In this document: positions 8,212-17,206 of the stretch, piece by piece
Layout of the letters: every line of letters starts with the position of its first letter
Position numbering within the stretch: the first letter of the stretch is position 1
DNA from: an uncultured Pelagibacteraceae bacterium
GTDB taxonomy: Bacteria > Pseudomonadota > Alphaproteobacteria > Pelagibacterales > Pelagibacteraceae
Length of the DNA stretch: 64,000 nucleotides
NCBI GenBank assembly: GCA_902590115.1
Contig: CACIVM010000003.1
Location: forward strand, 1-64,000
Direction of reading: 5' to 3'
Translations under genes and position numbers: made by a program
Notes under the pieces: model-generated
Told to the model about the DNA's origin: nothing
The model's database searches: none
The model's input: the letters and a program-made list of their open reading frames with translations, nothing else

Positions 8212-9374
8212 TTGTAACTTTTGCAAACCTCAGTCAAAATTTTTATTGCTAAATTAATCTCACTTGTTTTTACATTCAATGGAGGCAATATCCTTATAAC
8301 GTTCTCTCCAGCTTTCACTACAAGAAGTTTATTATTCTCTAATTTTTTTATAAATTTAATTTGATTTACTTTTAATTTCAACCCGAGCAAGAGACCGATA
8401 CCCCTTACCTCTAAAATAATATTGGGATAATTTTTTTTTAAATCCGTTAGTTTTGACTTAAAGTAGTTTCCTTTCTTCTTGACACTTTGTAAAAAACCTT
8501 TTTTAAATATTTGATCAAGAACAGCATTTCCTACACTCATTGCTAAAGGATTACCTCCAAACGTTGTGCCATGAGATCCTGGAGACATCCCAGAGGCAGC
8601 TTTTTTATTTACTAAACAAGCGCCAATTGGAAATCCTCCGCCGATGCCCTTAGCTATTGGAACAATATCCGGTTTTATTTTTGCGTACTCAAATGCCATG
8701 AATTTTCCAGATCTTCCAATTCCACATTGAACTTCATCTAAAATTAAAAGTATCTTTTTTTTATCACACAACTTTCTTAAGTGTTTAATACAAAAATCTG
8801 GTATCACTTTAATACCTCCCTCGCCCATTATTGTTTCAACCATTACAGCGGCCGTTCTTTTAGTAATTTTTTTTTCTAATTCTTTGTGATTACCAAAATC
8901 AAAGTGATCAAATCCATCAACTTTCGGAAAAAATCCCTCAGTCATTTTCTTACTATTACTTGCAAATATAGTAGCCAAAGTTCTTCCATGAAAACTATTT
9001 TTTATACATAAAATTCTATTTTGATTAGGTTTTCCTTTTTTAAAAAAGTATCTTCTTGCAATTTTAATTGCGACCTCAGTTGCTTCAGCACCTGAATTTT
9101 GAAATATAACATAATCTGCAAAAGTTTTTTTAGTTAATCTTGAAGCAAGTTTTTCTTGCTCTGGTATAACAAAAGCATTTGACACATGCCAAACTTTTTT
9201 TGATTGTTTTTGTATCGCCTTAACTAAATTTTTATTTGCATGACCTAAACAGTTAACAGCAATTCCTTGAACGAAATCTAAATATTTTACACCTTTAGTA
9301 GAAACTAAAAAGCTACCCTTGCCTTTTGAAAAGGAAATTTTTTTTCTGTTGTAAGTATTTAGTATTTTGCTCAT
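8208..9374 (-). CDS. argD: Acetylornithine aminotransferase
   Basis: PLP-dependent class III aminotransferase that converts N-acetylglutamate semialdehyde to N-acetylornithine. In 388 aa it shows G-I-A-V-N-C-L-G-H near residue 36, the pyridoxal-ring aspartate in I-L-D-E-V-Q-C-G-I-G-R near 210, and the Schiff-base lysine in I-A-K-G-I-G-G-G near 237. It precedes argF in a two-gene arginine operon and begins one base after the end of the upstream permease gene, so the three are probably one transcript. Confidence 0.94.
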   Translation of the reverse strand: MSKILNTYNRKKISFSKGKGSFLVSTKGVKYLDFVQGIAVNCLGHANKNLVKAIQKQSKKVWHVSNAFVIPEQEKLASRLTKKTFADYVIFQNSGAEATEVAIKIARRYFFKKGKPNQNRILCIKNSFHGRTLATIFASNSKKMTEGFFPKVDGFDHFDFGNHKELEKKITKRTAAVMVETIMGEGGIKVIPDFCIKHLRKLCDKKKILLILDEVQCGIGRSGKFMAFEYAKIKPDIVPIAKGIGGGFPIGACLVNKKAASGMSPGSHGTTFGGNPLAMSVGNAVLDQIFKKGFLQSVKKKGNYFKSKLTDLKKNYPNIILEVRGIGLLLGLKLKVNQIKFIKKLENNKLLVVKAGENVIRILPPLNVKTSEINLAIKILTEVCKSYK

Positions 9375-9375
9375 T

Positions 9376-10188
9376 CTAAGATTTTATTTTATAACCATTT
9401 TTATACAATAAATAACTAACAAACCACAATACAATACTTAAAAGAGATAAATATATAATTCCAAAAAAAATTGATCCGTCCGCGGCCCCAATAAAACTGT
9501 ATCTAAAACCATCTATCATATAAAAAAATGGATTTAATTTGCTTATCGTTTGAAGAATTTCAGGTAATTTATTTATAGAATAAAAAGTTCCAGATAAAAA
9601 AGATAAAGGTACTATAACAAAATTGGTGACTGTAGCCATGTGATCAAATTTTTCAGCCCACAAACCTGCAATTATACCAATTGATCCTAAAATAAAAGAG
9701 CTAAAAAAGGTAAAAAGAATTAAATATAAATAACTCATTATTTTTATATCTACAAGTATATAAAATGTGATAATTGAAACGATTGCTATTAATACACTTC
9801 TAGAAACCGCCGCCAAAATAATTGAAATTGTAACTTCAGATGGAGAAAGAGGTGCATATAAAATATCTACTATATTTCCCTGAATTTTTGAAATCATGAA
9901 AGTCGAAGATGAATGTGAGAATGCCTGTTGAATTACCTGCATTGCAATCAGGCCGGGAGCTAAAAAATTAATAAAAGAAACACCTAAAACTTCTTCTCTG
10001 CCTGATCCAATAGCTAAAGATAAAACTAATAAAAATAAAAGCGAAGAGATTAGTGGGGAAAAAATTGTTTGAACCCAGACTATTAAAAACCTCAAAACTT
10101 CTTTTTTATAAAGTGTCCAAGCACCTATCCAATTTACTGAACCAAATCTTCTTGTTCCAATTTTATATTTTCCAGATATTTCAACCAT
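9376..10188 (-). CDS. ABC-2 type transporter permease
   Basis: A 270 aa integral membrane protein with about six hydrophobic segments, the first near residues 35-60 (F-L-I-V-W-V-Q-T-I-F-S-P-L-I-S-S-L-L) and the ABC-2 signature region near 195 (P-L-S-F-L-S-G-T-F-Y). Members export polysaccharides, lipids, drugs or haem precursors; the substrate cannot be read from the sequence. No ATPase partner is adjacent in this window, so it must be encoded elsewhere. I use ATG 10188; a TTG at 10191 is in frame. Confidence 0.85.
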   Translation of the reverse strand: MVEISGKYKIGTRRFGSVNWIGAWTLYKKEVLRFLIVWVQTIFSPLISSLLFLLVLSLAIGSGREEVLGVSFINFLAPGLIAMQVIQQAFSHSSSTFMISKIQGNIVDILYAPLSPSEVTISIILAAVSRSVLIAIVSIITFYILVDIKIMSYLYLILFTFFSSFILGSIGIIAGLWAEKFDHMATVTNFVIVPLSFLSGTFYSINKLPEILQTISKLNPFFYMIDGFRYSFIGAADGSIFFGIIYLSLLSIVLWFVSYLLYKNGYKIKS

Positions 10189-10338
10189 CAATAGTCTTAT
10201 AACTTTAAATTATGAAAAAACTGTGTAAAACTCTACTTACCCTCAGACTATAAGCTTTTTATGTTTGAAAAAGCCCTACAAACACTAAATACTGTAATTA
10301 TATTTTACTAATCTACTATATATAGTATAAGTTGAATT

Positions 10339-10845
10339 ATGAGCTGGACTGACGAAAAAGTACAAAAATTAAAGGAACTTTGGAAAAAGGGCCATACTGC
10401 TAGTCAAATAGCAGAGATGTTAGGGGATACAACAAGGAATGCGGTAATTGGAAAAGCCCATAGATTAAATTTAGAAGCTAGAGCTCCTTCTAAAAGTTCT
10501 CATACTTCAGGAGCTAGTTCAGGCCAAAATAAAATTCAAAGAAGACCTTCTCAACAACCACTTACAAGAAAACAAAAATTTCAATCTATATTACTTGATA
10601 AAAACTTTGAGCCTGAGAACCCTAAGTCTTTAGAAGAGTTATCTGAGGACACATGTAAATGGCCTATAGGTCATCCAAATGAAGAAAGTTTTTATTTCTG
10701 CGGTAGAAAACCAGAAGAAGATTTTCCATATTGCAAATTACACGTTTTATATGCATTTCAACCTAAAGGTCAAAAAGAGGATGTTCTGGATAAGGATGAT
10801 GAAGTACCAGAATTTATTGAGAAAAAAGTTAAATCTTCGGCCTAA
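10339..10845 (+). CDS. gcrA: GcrA cell cycle regulator
   Basis: Alphaproteobacterial transcription factor that binds sigma-70 holoenzyme and acts at promoters carrying CcrM-methylated GANTC sites. The N-terminal helix-turn-helix (MSWTDEKVQKLKELW, then G-x-T-A-S-Q-I-A-E-M-L-G) is diagnostic, as is the C-terminal zinc-like segment with C-K-W-P-I-G-H-P and F-C-G-R-K and Y-C-x-L-H. Length is 168 aa. The start is preceded by the AT-rich palindromic tract tatatatagtataa. The gene supports the alphaproteobacterial assignment. Confidence 0.93.
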   Translation: MSWTDEKVQKLKELWKKGHTASQIAEMLGDTTRNAVIGKAHRLNLEARAPSKSSHTSGASSGQNKIQRRPSQQPLTRKQKFQSILLDKNFEPENPKSLEELSEDTCKWPIGHPNEESFYFCGRKPEEDFPYCKLHVLYAFQPKGQKEDVLDKDDEVPEFIEKKVKSSA

Positions 10846-10854
10846 TTCATAAAA

Positions 10855-10872
10855 TCTTAACAATTCTATAAT
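10855..10872 (+). promoter_or_regulatory. Weak Pho-box-like direct repeat upstream of the arsenic genes
   Basis: TCTTAAC-AATT-CTATAAT matches the TTTTAAC-N4-CTGTAAC motif seen upstream of pstS and plcP at 11 of 14 repeat positions, in the same orientation relative to the downstream gene and with the same AATT spacer as at plcP. The right half also contains a perfect TATAAT, so it may simply be a -10 element. Chance matches are likely in DNA this rich in A and T. Confidence 0.3.
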
Positions 10873-10893
10873 AAACTTGAAAGGAGGTAAAAA

Positions 10894-11133
10894 ATGGTCA
10901 TATCAATCAAATATTTGAAGTGGATAAGCACAGTTTTAACATTGTTTGGAATATTAACTTTTTATTTAGATTATTATCCTTACAGTATGGTGCCACACGG
11001 TTTAGGAATTATTGGATGGACAATTGTCGGTAAGATAACTAAGGACAATCCATTGCTAATGAATTTTTCACTACAAATACCTATAATGATTGCTGGAATA
11101 ATAAAATATTCTTATAGCCAGGGTATTTTTTAA
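10894..11133 (+). CDS. Small membrane protein of unknown function
   Basis: A 79 aa protein with two or three hydrophobic segments (about residues 9-28, 35-48 and 58-74) and no catalytic motif I recognise. The start has an unusually strong ribosome-binding site for this region (AAAGGAGG, 6 nt upstream), and the stop directly abuts arsC (stop at 11131-11133, next ATG at 11134), so the three genes arsC, aquaporin and this one look like one operon. A link to arsenate or phosphate handling is inferred from position only. Confidence 0.7.
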   Translation: MVISIKYLKWISTVLTLFGILTFYLDYYPYSMVPHGLGIIGWTIVGKITKDNPLLMNFSLQIPIMIAGIIKYSYSQGIF

Positions 11134-11565
11134 ATGAAAAATATACTTTTTGTTTGTACTGGAAACTCAGCAAGAAGTATTATTGCAGAAACAATTATGG
11201 ACAATAAATATAAAAAAAAATTTAAAGCTTTTAGTGCTGGTAGCAAACCATCTGGAAAAATAAATGAACATGTAAAGAAATTTCTTGAAAACAGAAACTT
11301 TGATCTATCTGGTTATTATTCAAAAAATTTTAATGATTTTTTAAAAAACGATATAAAATTTTACCAGGTATTTACAGTTTGTTCGAATGCAAATAATGAG
11401 GTTTGTCCTGTATGGCCTGAAAAAGATAAAATAATCCACTGGGATTTGGATGATCCCGTTGTAAAAATTCAAAAAGCTAAAAGCGATGATGAAATAAATT
11501 CAATAATTGCTAACACTTACAACATAATTGAAAAAAAAATAGAAGATTGGATTAAAGATGCGTAA
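11134..11565 (+). CDS. arsC: Arsenate reductase, low-molecular-weight tyrosine phosphatase family
   Basis: Reduces arsenate to arsenite. The phosphatase-type loop C-T-G-N-S-A-R-S starts at Cys8, and two more cysteines at 83 and 91 lie in F-T-V-C-S-N-A-N-N-E-V-C-P, matching the three-cysteine relay of the ArsC branch that uses thioredoxin or glutaredoxin; plain protein tyrosine phosphatases lack them. Length (143 aa) is normal. The last 8 nt overlap the aquaporin gene, which supports a role in arsenic detoxification. Confidence 0.88.
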   Translation: MKNILFVCTGNSARSIIAETIMDNKYKKKFKAFSAGSKPSGKINEHVKKFLENRNFDLSGYYSKNFNDFLKNDIKFYQVFTVCSNANNEVCPVWPEKDKIIHWDLDDPVVKIQKAKSDDEINSIIANTYNIIEKKIEDWIKDA

Positions 11566-12211
11566 TAAAATTTTTTTAGCTGAATTTATAGGTTGTGCTT
11601 TCTTAGTGATGATCATCGTAGGCTCAGGGATTATGGCTGAAAATTTAACTAATGATACTGCTTTAATGTTAATTGCAAATACATTGGCAACAGGTGCCGG
11701 TTTATTTGTTCTTATTGCAAGTCTTGCGGATGTTTCTGGAGCACATTTCAATCCAGTCGTTACAACATGTATGTTTTTTGCGGGCAAAACGAAAAGAAAA
11801 GATTTAATAAATTATTATACAGCACAGATTTTAGGTTGTATGTTGGGAGTAATGCTTGCAAACTTTATGTTTGATCAAAGTATAATTGAACTTTCCAGAA
11901 AAATGAGGCCCGGCATAAATATTTTTACTGCTGAAATAATTGCGACTTTTGGATTAATTTTTATTATTTTTGGAACAATTAAAAGTGGAAAAATTGTAGT
12001 CGCATCATCTGTTGGGGCATTTATTTCGGCTGGATATTGGTTTACGTCTTCTACTTCTTTTGCTAATCCCGCAGTTGCTATAGCCAGAACCTTTACAGAC
12101 ACGTTTACTGGGATAAACTTTATCAATACACCGAGTTACATTTTAGCTGAAGTTTTAGGCGGATATATTGCTTACAAGATCGTCAGAATTTTATTTCTTA
12201 ACAAAAGATAA
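11558..12211 (+). CDS. Aquaporin family channel, probable arsenite exit route
   Basis: MIP-family channel of 217 aa with six hydrophobic segments and both pore loops: N-P-V at 65-67 and N-P-A at 170-172. The arginine that normally follows the second NPA in the selectivity filter is Val173 here, which suggests a wider or less polar pore than a water channel. Overlap with arsC mirrors the rhizobial arrangement in which AqpS lets arsenite flow out after ArsC has made it. A glycerol or ammonia channel is the alternative; operon context favours arsenite. Confidence 0.85.
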   Translation: MRNKIFLAEFIGCAFLVMIIVGSGIMAENLTNDTALMLIANTLATGAGLFVLIASLADVSGAHFNPVVTTCMFFAGKTKRKDLINYYTAQILGCMLGVMLANFMFDQSIIELSRKMRPGINIFTAEIIATFGLIFIIFGTIKSGKIVVASSVGAFISAGYWFTSSTSFANPAVAIARTFTDTFTGINFINTPSYILAEVLGGYIAYKIVRILFLNKR

Positions 12212-12245
12212 ATCACTCAGAAAAAGATATTTTATAGTTTGAGGG

Positions 12246-12276
12246 TAGCCCAAGGCAATAAAGATACCTTGGGCTA
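12246..12276. terminator. GC-rich stem-loop after the aquaporin gene
   Basis: AGCCCAAGG at 12247-12255 pairs perfectly with CCTTGGGCT at 12267-12275, extended by a T-A pair, around an 11-nt loop. It lies 35 bp beyond the aquaporin stop and 95 bp from the convergent ppx stop. No long T tract follows on either strand, so it may act as an RNA 3' end stabiliser or a bidirectional terminator. Confidence 0.6.
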
Positions 12277-12370
12277 ATTAATTAACAAACACAGTTGGGA
12301 GACTGTTAAACAATCATTAATATAGGATTGCTAAAAAAATATTTAAATTAAGTTAAATATTTATTAATTT

Positions 12371-13876
12371 TTAAGAATAAATAATATTAGAATCGACATT
12401 CATCTCGCTTGCTAGATTTTTAAGTCTTTTTGTTACTTGTTTTGAGACTATATCGCTGTGATTGTTGGGTATTTTCAAAAAAATAGTCTTATTTCTTTTA
12501 TAAATTTTAAATTCATCTAATAACAAAGAAGACATACTTGTAAGTGACTCAGCTAACCGTAAAGCAGATCCTACTTGCTTTGAGGATAAAATTTCGTTGT
12601 TATTTAAGATGCTTAGAAACTGATAATTCGGATTGTATTTTAAACCACAATGTCTCCAAAAGCTTGCTGATGCAACTTTTACTCTATCTCTATGTTCTAG
12701 TTTTAGCAGTGGAGTGTTTAACACTTCCATAAAAACTAGCTCTGCTTTTTGAAAAGCGCCCAAACCCCAATCCATTTTACTAAGGATACAAGCTAAGGTT
12801 AGTAATCTTCGATTAAAATATTCATTGTCTTCAAATAATGGTGAAATAAAATTAAAATATTTCTCAAAACTTTTTCCATAGTCCCCTTTTTTAAAAGATA
12901 TACCATCAGTTTTTAATTTAAAAATTTCATCCTCACTCATTCCATGATTTATAATTGTATTCATATGTCCTTCCCTTAATCCACTTATCGAACAAATAAC
13001 TTTTGAAGGACTTGCTGCTTCAATTATTTCGTTGAGAATTATGGAACTAAAAGGTAAGTAGGGAGTTCTAGATTTAGTAATATATTCCATTGATTTCAGA
13101 GAAGATTTGTTAAATTTTGAAATTTTGTTTAAGTATTTAACCGCTGAGTCTTTAGTTAACTTATATTGATGCAAAATATGTAATGGATGTTGTTCTTTAA
13201 AAAGATGATATTTAAATAATGACCTCCAAGTCCCTCCTACTAAATAAATATTTTTAAATTTCTTTTTAAAAAGCCATTTTTCATCTTTTAAAAGTTTTTT
13301 AACATATTTTCCTAAATTTCTCTTTTTTATAATAGGATTATTTTCAAGTCTTAATACTCCAAGAGGTAAAGAAGTTGTTTCAAAAATTTGATTTTTAGAA
13401 ACTCTGGCAAGTTCTAAACTTCCACCTCCTAAATCTGCAACTAGTCCATCTACTTCATCAAATCCTACCATTACACCATTAGCTGATGTTCTTGCTTCTT
13501 CCTCACCAGATAATACTAGTGGCTTTTTATCAAATATTCTTTTAATTTCTTCTAAAAATTCACTTGCATCAGTAGCCTCTCTAAAAGCTGCAGTTGCAAT
13601 AATTTCTAAATCTAGAACTCCTGAGATATCTAAAATTTCTTTAAATCTATTTAAAACTTTTAAAGAGCTTTTAATTCCATCTGGGTTTAATTTTTTTGAT
13701 TTATCTAAATTCTTTCCAAGTTTGCAGATTGCTTTTTCATTAAATACTGGAATTGGAGAAATTTTAAAATCGTCATATATGAGCATTCTTACTGAATTTG
13801 ATCCAAGATCTATTATGGCTTGTTTAGACTTTTTACTAGACTGAATTTTAAAAAGATTTTTAAATTCTGATTTCAT
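12371..13876 (-). CDS. ppx: Exopolyphosphatase, Ppx/GppA family
   Basis: Releases phosphate from polyphosphate, or removes the 5' phosphate of pppGpp. The actin-like fold opens with A-I-I-D-L-G-S-N-S-V-R-M near residue 19 and has the phosphate-binding G-L-V-A-D-L-G-G-G-S-L-E-L near 145; a C-terminal HD-type region fills residues 320-500. At 501 aa it is full length. Its ATG overlaps the ppk stop (ATGA), so synthesis and breakdown of polyphosphate are encoded in one operon. Confidence 0.92.
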   Translation of the reverse strand: MKSEFKNLFKIQSSKKSKQAIIDLGSNSVRMLIYDDFKISPIPVFNEKAICKLGKNLDKSKKLNPDGIKSSLKVLNRFKEILDISGVLDLEIIATAAFREATDASEFLEEIKRIFDKKPLVLSGEEEARTSANGVMVGFDEVDGLVADLGGGSLELARVSKNQIFETTSLPLGVLRLENNPIIKKRNLGKYVKKLLKDEKWLFKKKFKNIYLVGGTWRSLFKYHLFKEQHPLHILHQYKLTKDSAVKYLNKISKFNKSSLKSMEYITKSRTPYLPFSSIILNEIIEAASPSKVICSISGLREGHMNTIINHGMSEDEIFKLKTDGISFKKGDYGKSFEKYFNFISPLFEDNEYFNRRLLTLACILSKMDWGLGAFQKAELVFMEVLNTPLLKLEHRDRVKVASASFWRHCGLKYNPNYQFLSILNNNEILSSKQVGSALRLAESLTSMSSLLLDEFKIYKRNKTIFLKIPNNHSDIVSKQVTKRLKNLASEMNVDSNIIYS

Positions 13877-16005
13877 TTAATAATTCTTAATATTTCAGGT
13901 TTCATTTTCATTATAGATTTTCCTCGACCTGATAAGCTTGGATAACTCATAAAATAATTATGAGCTGAAAAGGCTTTTTTCATTAAAAGTGGTTTTCCCT
14001 TATGATAATTCCCTAAGCTATCTAAATGCCAGCTTTGAGAGTTATCAAGAAAATTAGCAACCATAATTTGATCTAAAATCTGTTCATGAACAGTATTGTT
14101 TTCTATTGGGACCAAAATTTCTACTCTTCTATCTAAATTTCTAGGCATCAAATCAGCTGATCCAATATATACTAAATTTTGCCTACTTGGCATAGGAGAA
14201 CCATTAGCAAAACAATATATTCTAGAGTGCTCCAAAAACCTTCCAATAATACTTTTAACCTCGATATTTTCAGATAAACCTTTAACTCCAGGCCTTAAAC
14301 AACAAACGCCCCTAACAGATAATTTTATTTTCACTCCTTTACAAGATGCCTCATAAAATTTTTTAATTATTTGTGGATCTACCAATGAATTCATTTTAGC
14401 CCATATTTCAGCATCTTTTCCTTTTAAAGAATTGCTAATTTCGTTATCTATTTGTTTCTCTAGGAATAGTCTTGAATTAATTGGAGATAATATAATTTTA
14501 TTTAGCTTGCTAGGCTTTGCGTAACCAGTAACAAAAGTAAAGAATTTTTCAACATCCTTCGCTATTAGTGGATCAGAAGAAAATAGAGATAAATCTGTAT
14601 AGATTTTTGCGTTAATAGGATGATAATTTCCTGTTCCTAGATGAACGTAGGTTTTAGTTTTTCCTTTTTCTTTTCTTAAAACTAAACTAGCTTTTGCATG
14701 CGTTTTATATTTTGCAAATCCATAAACAATCTGAACACCTGCTTTTTCTAGTTTACGGGATAATTCAATATTTTTTTCTTCATCAAATCTAGCTTTGATT
14801 TCAACAACTGCTGTAACTGCTTTTCCATTTTCAGCAGCCGCAATTAAAGCTTTCACTATCGGAGAGTCAGGAGTTGTTCTATAAAGAGTTTGTTTAATAG
14901 CAATTACTTTTTCATCCTTAGCTGCAGTCTCTAAAAATTGAATAACAACATCAAATGTTTCAAATGGATGATGAACAACAAAATCTTTGGATTTGATTGC
15001 TGAAAAAAATTTATGATTAAATTCTTCTAATCTTTCTACAGGTCTTGGGTTAAATTTTTTAAATCTTAAGTGTGGAGATTTTTTCTTACAGATTTCATCT
15101 ATATCTTGAATTCCAACTATTCCCTCTACTTCATAGACGTGTTCGTCTGACACATCTAATTTTTTACTGAGAAAATCTTTTAAATTATTGCTTGATCCTT
15201 TAAGAATTTCTAATTTAACGATACTACCTCTTCTTCTTTTTTTAATCGCCTTTTCAAAGTACCTTACAAGATCTTCAGCTTCGTCATCTATCTCTATGTC
15301 GCTATCTCTAATAATTTTAAAAGGAAGAAATGATACAAGTTCGTGCTCAGGAAATATACTTTCAGAAAAGTAACTTATTAAATCTTCTATCGTGATGAAT
15401 TGATCAGATTGTCCATCTATATCTATAAACTTTGGAAGAGCCCTAGGTATAACAATAATCACATTTAAATTTCTTTTGTTTTTTACTTTTTCTAGTTTCA
15501 TCAAAATTGCTTGTCCTTTATTGGCAATAAAGGGAAAGGGATGAGAGGGGTCGATCGCTGTAGGTGTAATCACTGGATAGACGGTTTCATTAAAATAATC
15601 TCTTAAAAAATCTATGGATTTTTTATCCAAATCTTTTATTTTTTTTAAATAGATTTTCTCTTTTTTTAGTTCATTTAAAAGTTGTTTAAATGAGTCGTTT
15701 TGTTTTATTAATAAATCTTTAGTTTTTAAAACTACTCTAGATAATTGTTCTTCTGAAGTTAAACCATCTGCACTTAATTGATCAAAATCGTCTTTTATTT
15801 GATTATATAATCCTGCAACTCTTACCATAAAAAATTCGTCAAGATTAGTTCCAGCAATTGATAAAAATTTAACTCTCTCAAAAAGAGGGTTTTTAACATT
15901 TTTAGACTCTTCCAAAACTCGGTCATTAAATTGTAGCCAAGAAATTTCTCTATTGATTAGCTGCTGCTCTGAAGACAATGCTTTTGTTAAATCTATTTTT
16001 GACAT
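13873..16005 (-). CDS. ppk1: Polyphosphate kinase 1
   Basis: Transfers the gamma phosphate of ATP to growing polyphosphate chains. The 710 aa protein begins MSKIDLTKALSSEQQ and shows N-R-E-I-S-W-L-Q-F-N near residue 19, the autophosphorylated histidine in Y-K-T-H-A-K-A-S near 430 and the second conserved histidine in L-E-H-S-R-I-Y-C-F near 590. An in-frame upstream ATG at 16101 lies inside the divergent sixA gene and is not supported. Only 13 bp separate this start from that of sixA. It sits beside the pho/pst genes, which fits storage of phosphate. Confidence 0.95.
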   Translation of the reverse strand: MSKIDLTKALSSEQQLINREISWLQFNDRVLEESKNVKNPLFERVKFLSIAGTNLDEFFMVRVAGLYNQIKDDFDQLSADGLTSEEQLSRVVLKTKDLLIKQNDSFKQLLNELKKEKIYLKKIKDLDKKSIDFLRDYFNETVYPVITPTAIDPSHPFPFIANKGQAILMKLEKVKNKRNLNVIIVIPRALPKFIDIDGQSDQFITIEDLISYFSESIFPEHELVSFLPFKIIRDSDIEIDDEAEDLVRYFEKAIKKRRRGSIVKLEILKGSSNNLKDFLSKKLDVSDEHVYEVEGIVGIQDIDEICKKKSPHLRFKKFNPRPVERLEEFNHKFFSAIKSKDFVVHHPFETFDVVIQFLETAAKDEKVIAIKQTLYRTTPDSPIVKALIAAAENGKAVTAVVEIKARFDEEKNIELSRKLEKAGVQIVYGFAKYKTHAKASLVLRKEKGKTKTYVHLGTGNYHPINAKIYTDLSLFSSDPLIAKDVEKFFTFVTGYAKPSKLNKIILSPINSRLFLEKQIDNEISNSLKGKDAEIWAKMNSLVDPQIIKKFYEASCKGVKIKLSVRGVCCLRPGVKGLSENIEVKSIIGRFLEHSRIYCFANGSPMPSRQNLVYIGSADLMPRNLDRRVEILVPIENNTVHEQILDQIMVANFLDNSQSWHLDSLGNYHKGKPLLMKKAFSAHNYFMSYPSLSGRGKSIMKMKPEILRIIK

Positions 16006-16018
16006 AAAATTAAAAAAT

Positions 16019-16525
16019 ATGTTTAAATTATATGCTATGAGACACGCTAAATCTAGTTGGGATTTCCCGGATTTAGTAGATTTTGAAAGACCTTTAAACA
16101 AAAGAGGTATTGAAAGTTCAAAAAAGATTTGTGAAAGATTTGTTAAAAATAAAATATTTTTTGATTTAATTTTAACTTCATCTTCTAAAAGAACATTGGA
16201 AACACTTAGTTATCTAAATGGGCCAGCAGAAAAAGCAAAAATTTTAAAGTTAAAAGAATTGTATAATACTTCAGAAATCGAAATTTTAAAGATAATAAAA
16301 AAAGTAGATGATAAATATAAAAGTTTACTGTTAATCAACCATATGCCATCAATTAAGGATTTCTGTAGCAAAATTTGTCTAAACCAAAATTCAAATTTTT
16401 ATAAAGACATGTGTCATAAATTTTCTACAGCTGCTGTTGCGGAGTTTGAGTTTAAATTTAAATCTTGGAAAGATTTAGATTTAGGCGGGAAAATTACAAA
16501 TTTTATTCGCCCTAAAGACATTTAA
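16019..16525 (+). CDS. sixA: SixA-type phosphohistidine phosphatase
   Basis: Histidine phosphatase of 168 aa with the R-H-A catalytic motif at once after the N-terminus (L-Y-A-M-R-H-A-K-S-S-W) and the second histidine in L-L-I-N-H-M-P-S near residue 102. SixA removes phosphate from histidine phosphotransfer proteins in other bacteria; here it stands between phoB and ppk1, so a link to phosphosignalling or polyphosphate is possible but unproven. I start at ATG 16019 and not at 15953, since the upstream part overlaps ppk1. Its stop shares TTAA with the convergent phoB stop. Confidence 0.85.
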   Translation: MFKLYAMRHAKSSWDFPDLVDFERPLNKRGIESSKKICERFVKNKIFFDLILTSSSKRTLETLSYLNGPAEKAKILKLKELYNTSEIEILKIIKKVDDKYKSLLLINHMPSIKDFCSKICLNQNSNFYKDMCHKFSTAAVAEFEFKFKSWKDLDLGGKITNFIRPKDI

Positions 16526-17205
16526 CCATCTAAAGAATATCCTGAAGACCTTACGGTTCTAATTAAATCTTTTTTTCCGTCAATATTTATTGCTTTTCTT
16601 ACTCTTCTAATATGGACATCAATTGTTCTGGACTCCACATAAACATTATCACCCCAAACATTATTTAAAAGTTGTTCTCTGGAGTAAACTCTTTTAGGAT
16701 TTTTAATTAAGAAATCTATAAGCTTAAACTCCGTAGGACCTAGCTCAACTTCTTTTTCTCCTCTAAAAACTCTTTTTTGCGCTCGATCAACTTTTAAGTC
16801 TTCAAAAATAACCACGTCCTCAACCGCATTTGGTTTAGCACGTTTCAATAATGCGTTTACTCTAGCAATTAATTCTTTCTGACTAAATGGTTTTGTAACA
16901 TAATCATCAGCGCCTGTTTTAAAACCCTTCAATTTATCTTCTTCTTCTCCCTTAGCCGTAAGCATAATTATTGGAATATTTTTAAGTAAATTAATTCTCT
17001 TCAAATTTCTACAAACTTCTATTCCTGAAATGTCTGGAAGCATCCAATCTAATAATATTAGGTCCGGATTTTGATCTTTAATACTTCGAATGGCATCTTC
17101 TCCATTTAAAGCATAATTTACTTTGTGTCCTTCTTTTTCTAGATTGTACTTTAATAAAGTTACTATTGGCATTTCATCTTCTACTATGAATAGATTTGCC
17201 TTCAT
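16522..17205 (-). CDS. phoB: Phosphate regulon response regulator PhoB
   Basis: DNA-binding response regulator of 227 aa. The receiver domain holds the acidic pocket (E-D-E at 9-11), the phospho-acceptor Asp53 in L-L-D-W-M-L-P-D and the lysine in T-K-P-F near 105; a winged helix of the OmpR type fills residues 130-227 (G-P-T-E-F-K-L-I-D, then R-T-I-D-V-H-I-R-R-V-R-K). It is the end of the pstSCAB-phoU-phoB series, which identifies it as PhoB and not another OmpR-type regulator. Confidence 0.95.
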   Translation of the reverse strand: MKANLFIVEDEMPIVTLLKYNLEKEGHKVNYALNGEDAIRSIKDQNPDLILLDWMLPDISGIEVCRNLKRINLLKNIPIIMLTAKGEEEDKLKGFKTGADDYVTKPFSQKELIARVNALLKRAKPNAVEDVVIFEDLKVDRAQKRVFRGEKEVELGPTEFKLIDFLIKNPKRVYSREQLLNNVWGDNVYVESRTIDVHIRRVRKAINIDGKKDLIRTVRSSGYSLDG

Positions 17206-17206
17206 T

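Noticed and set aside
13873..16101. Longer Ppk1 from ATG 16101
   Set aside because: The extra 32 residues overlap the SixA catalytic start and are not family-like.
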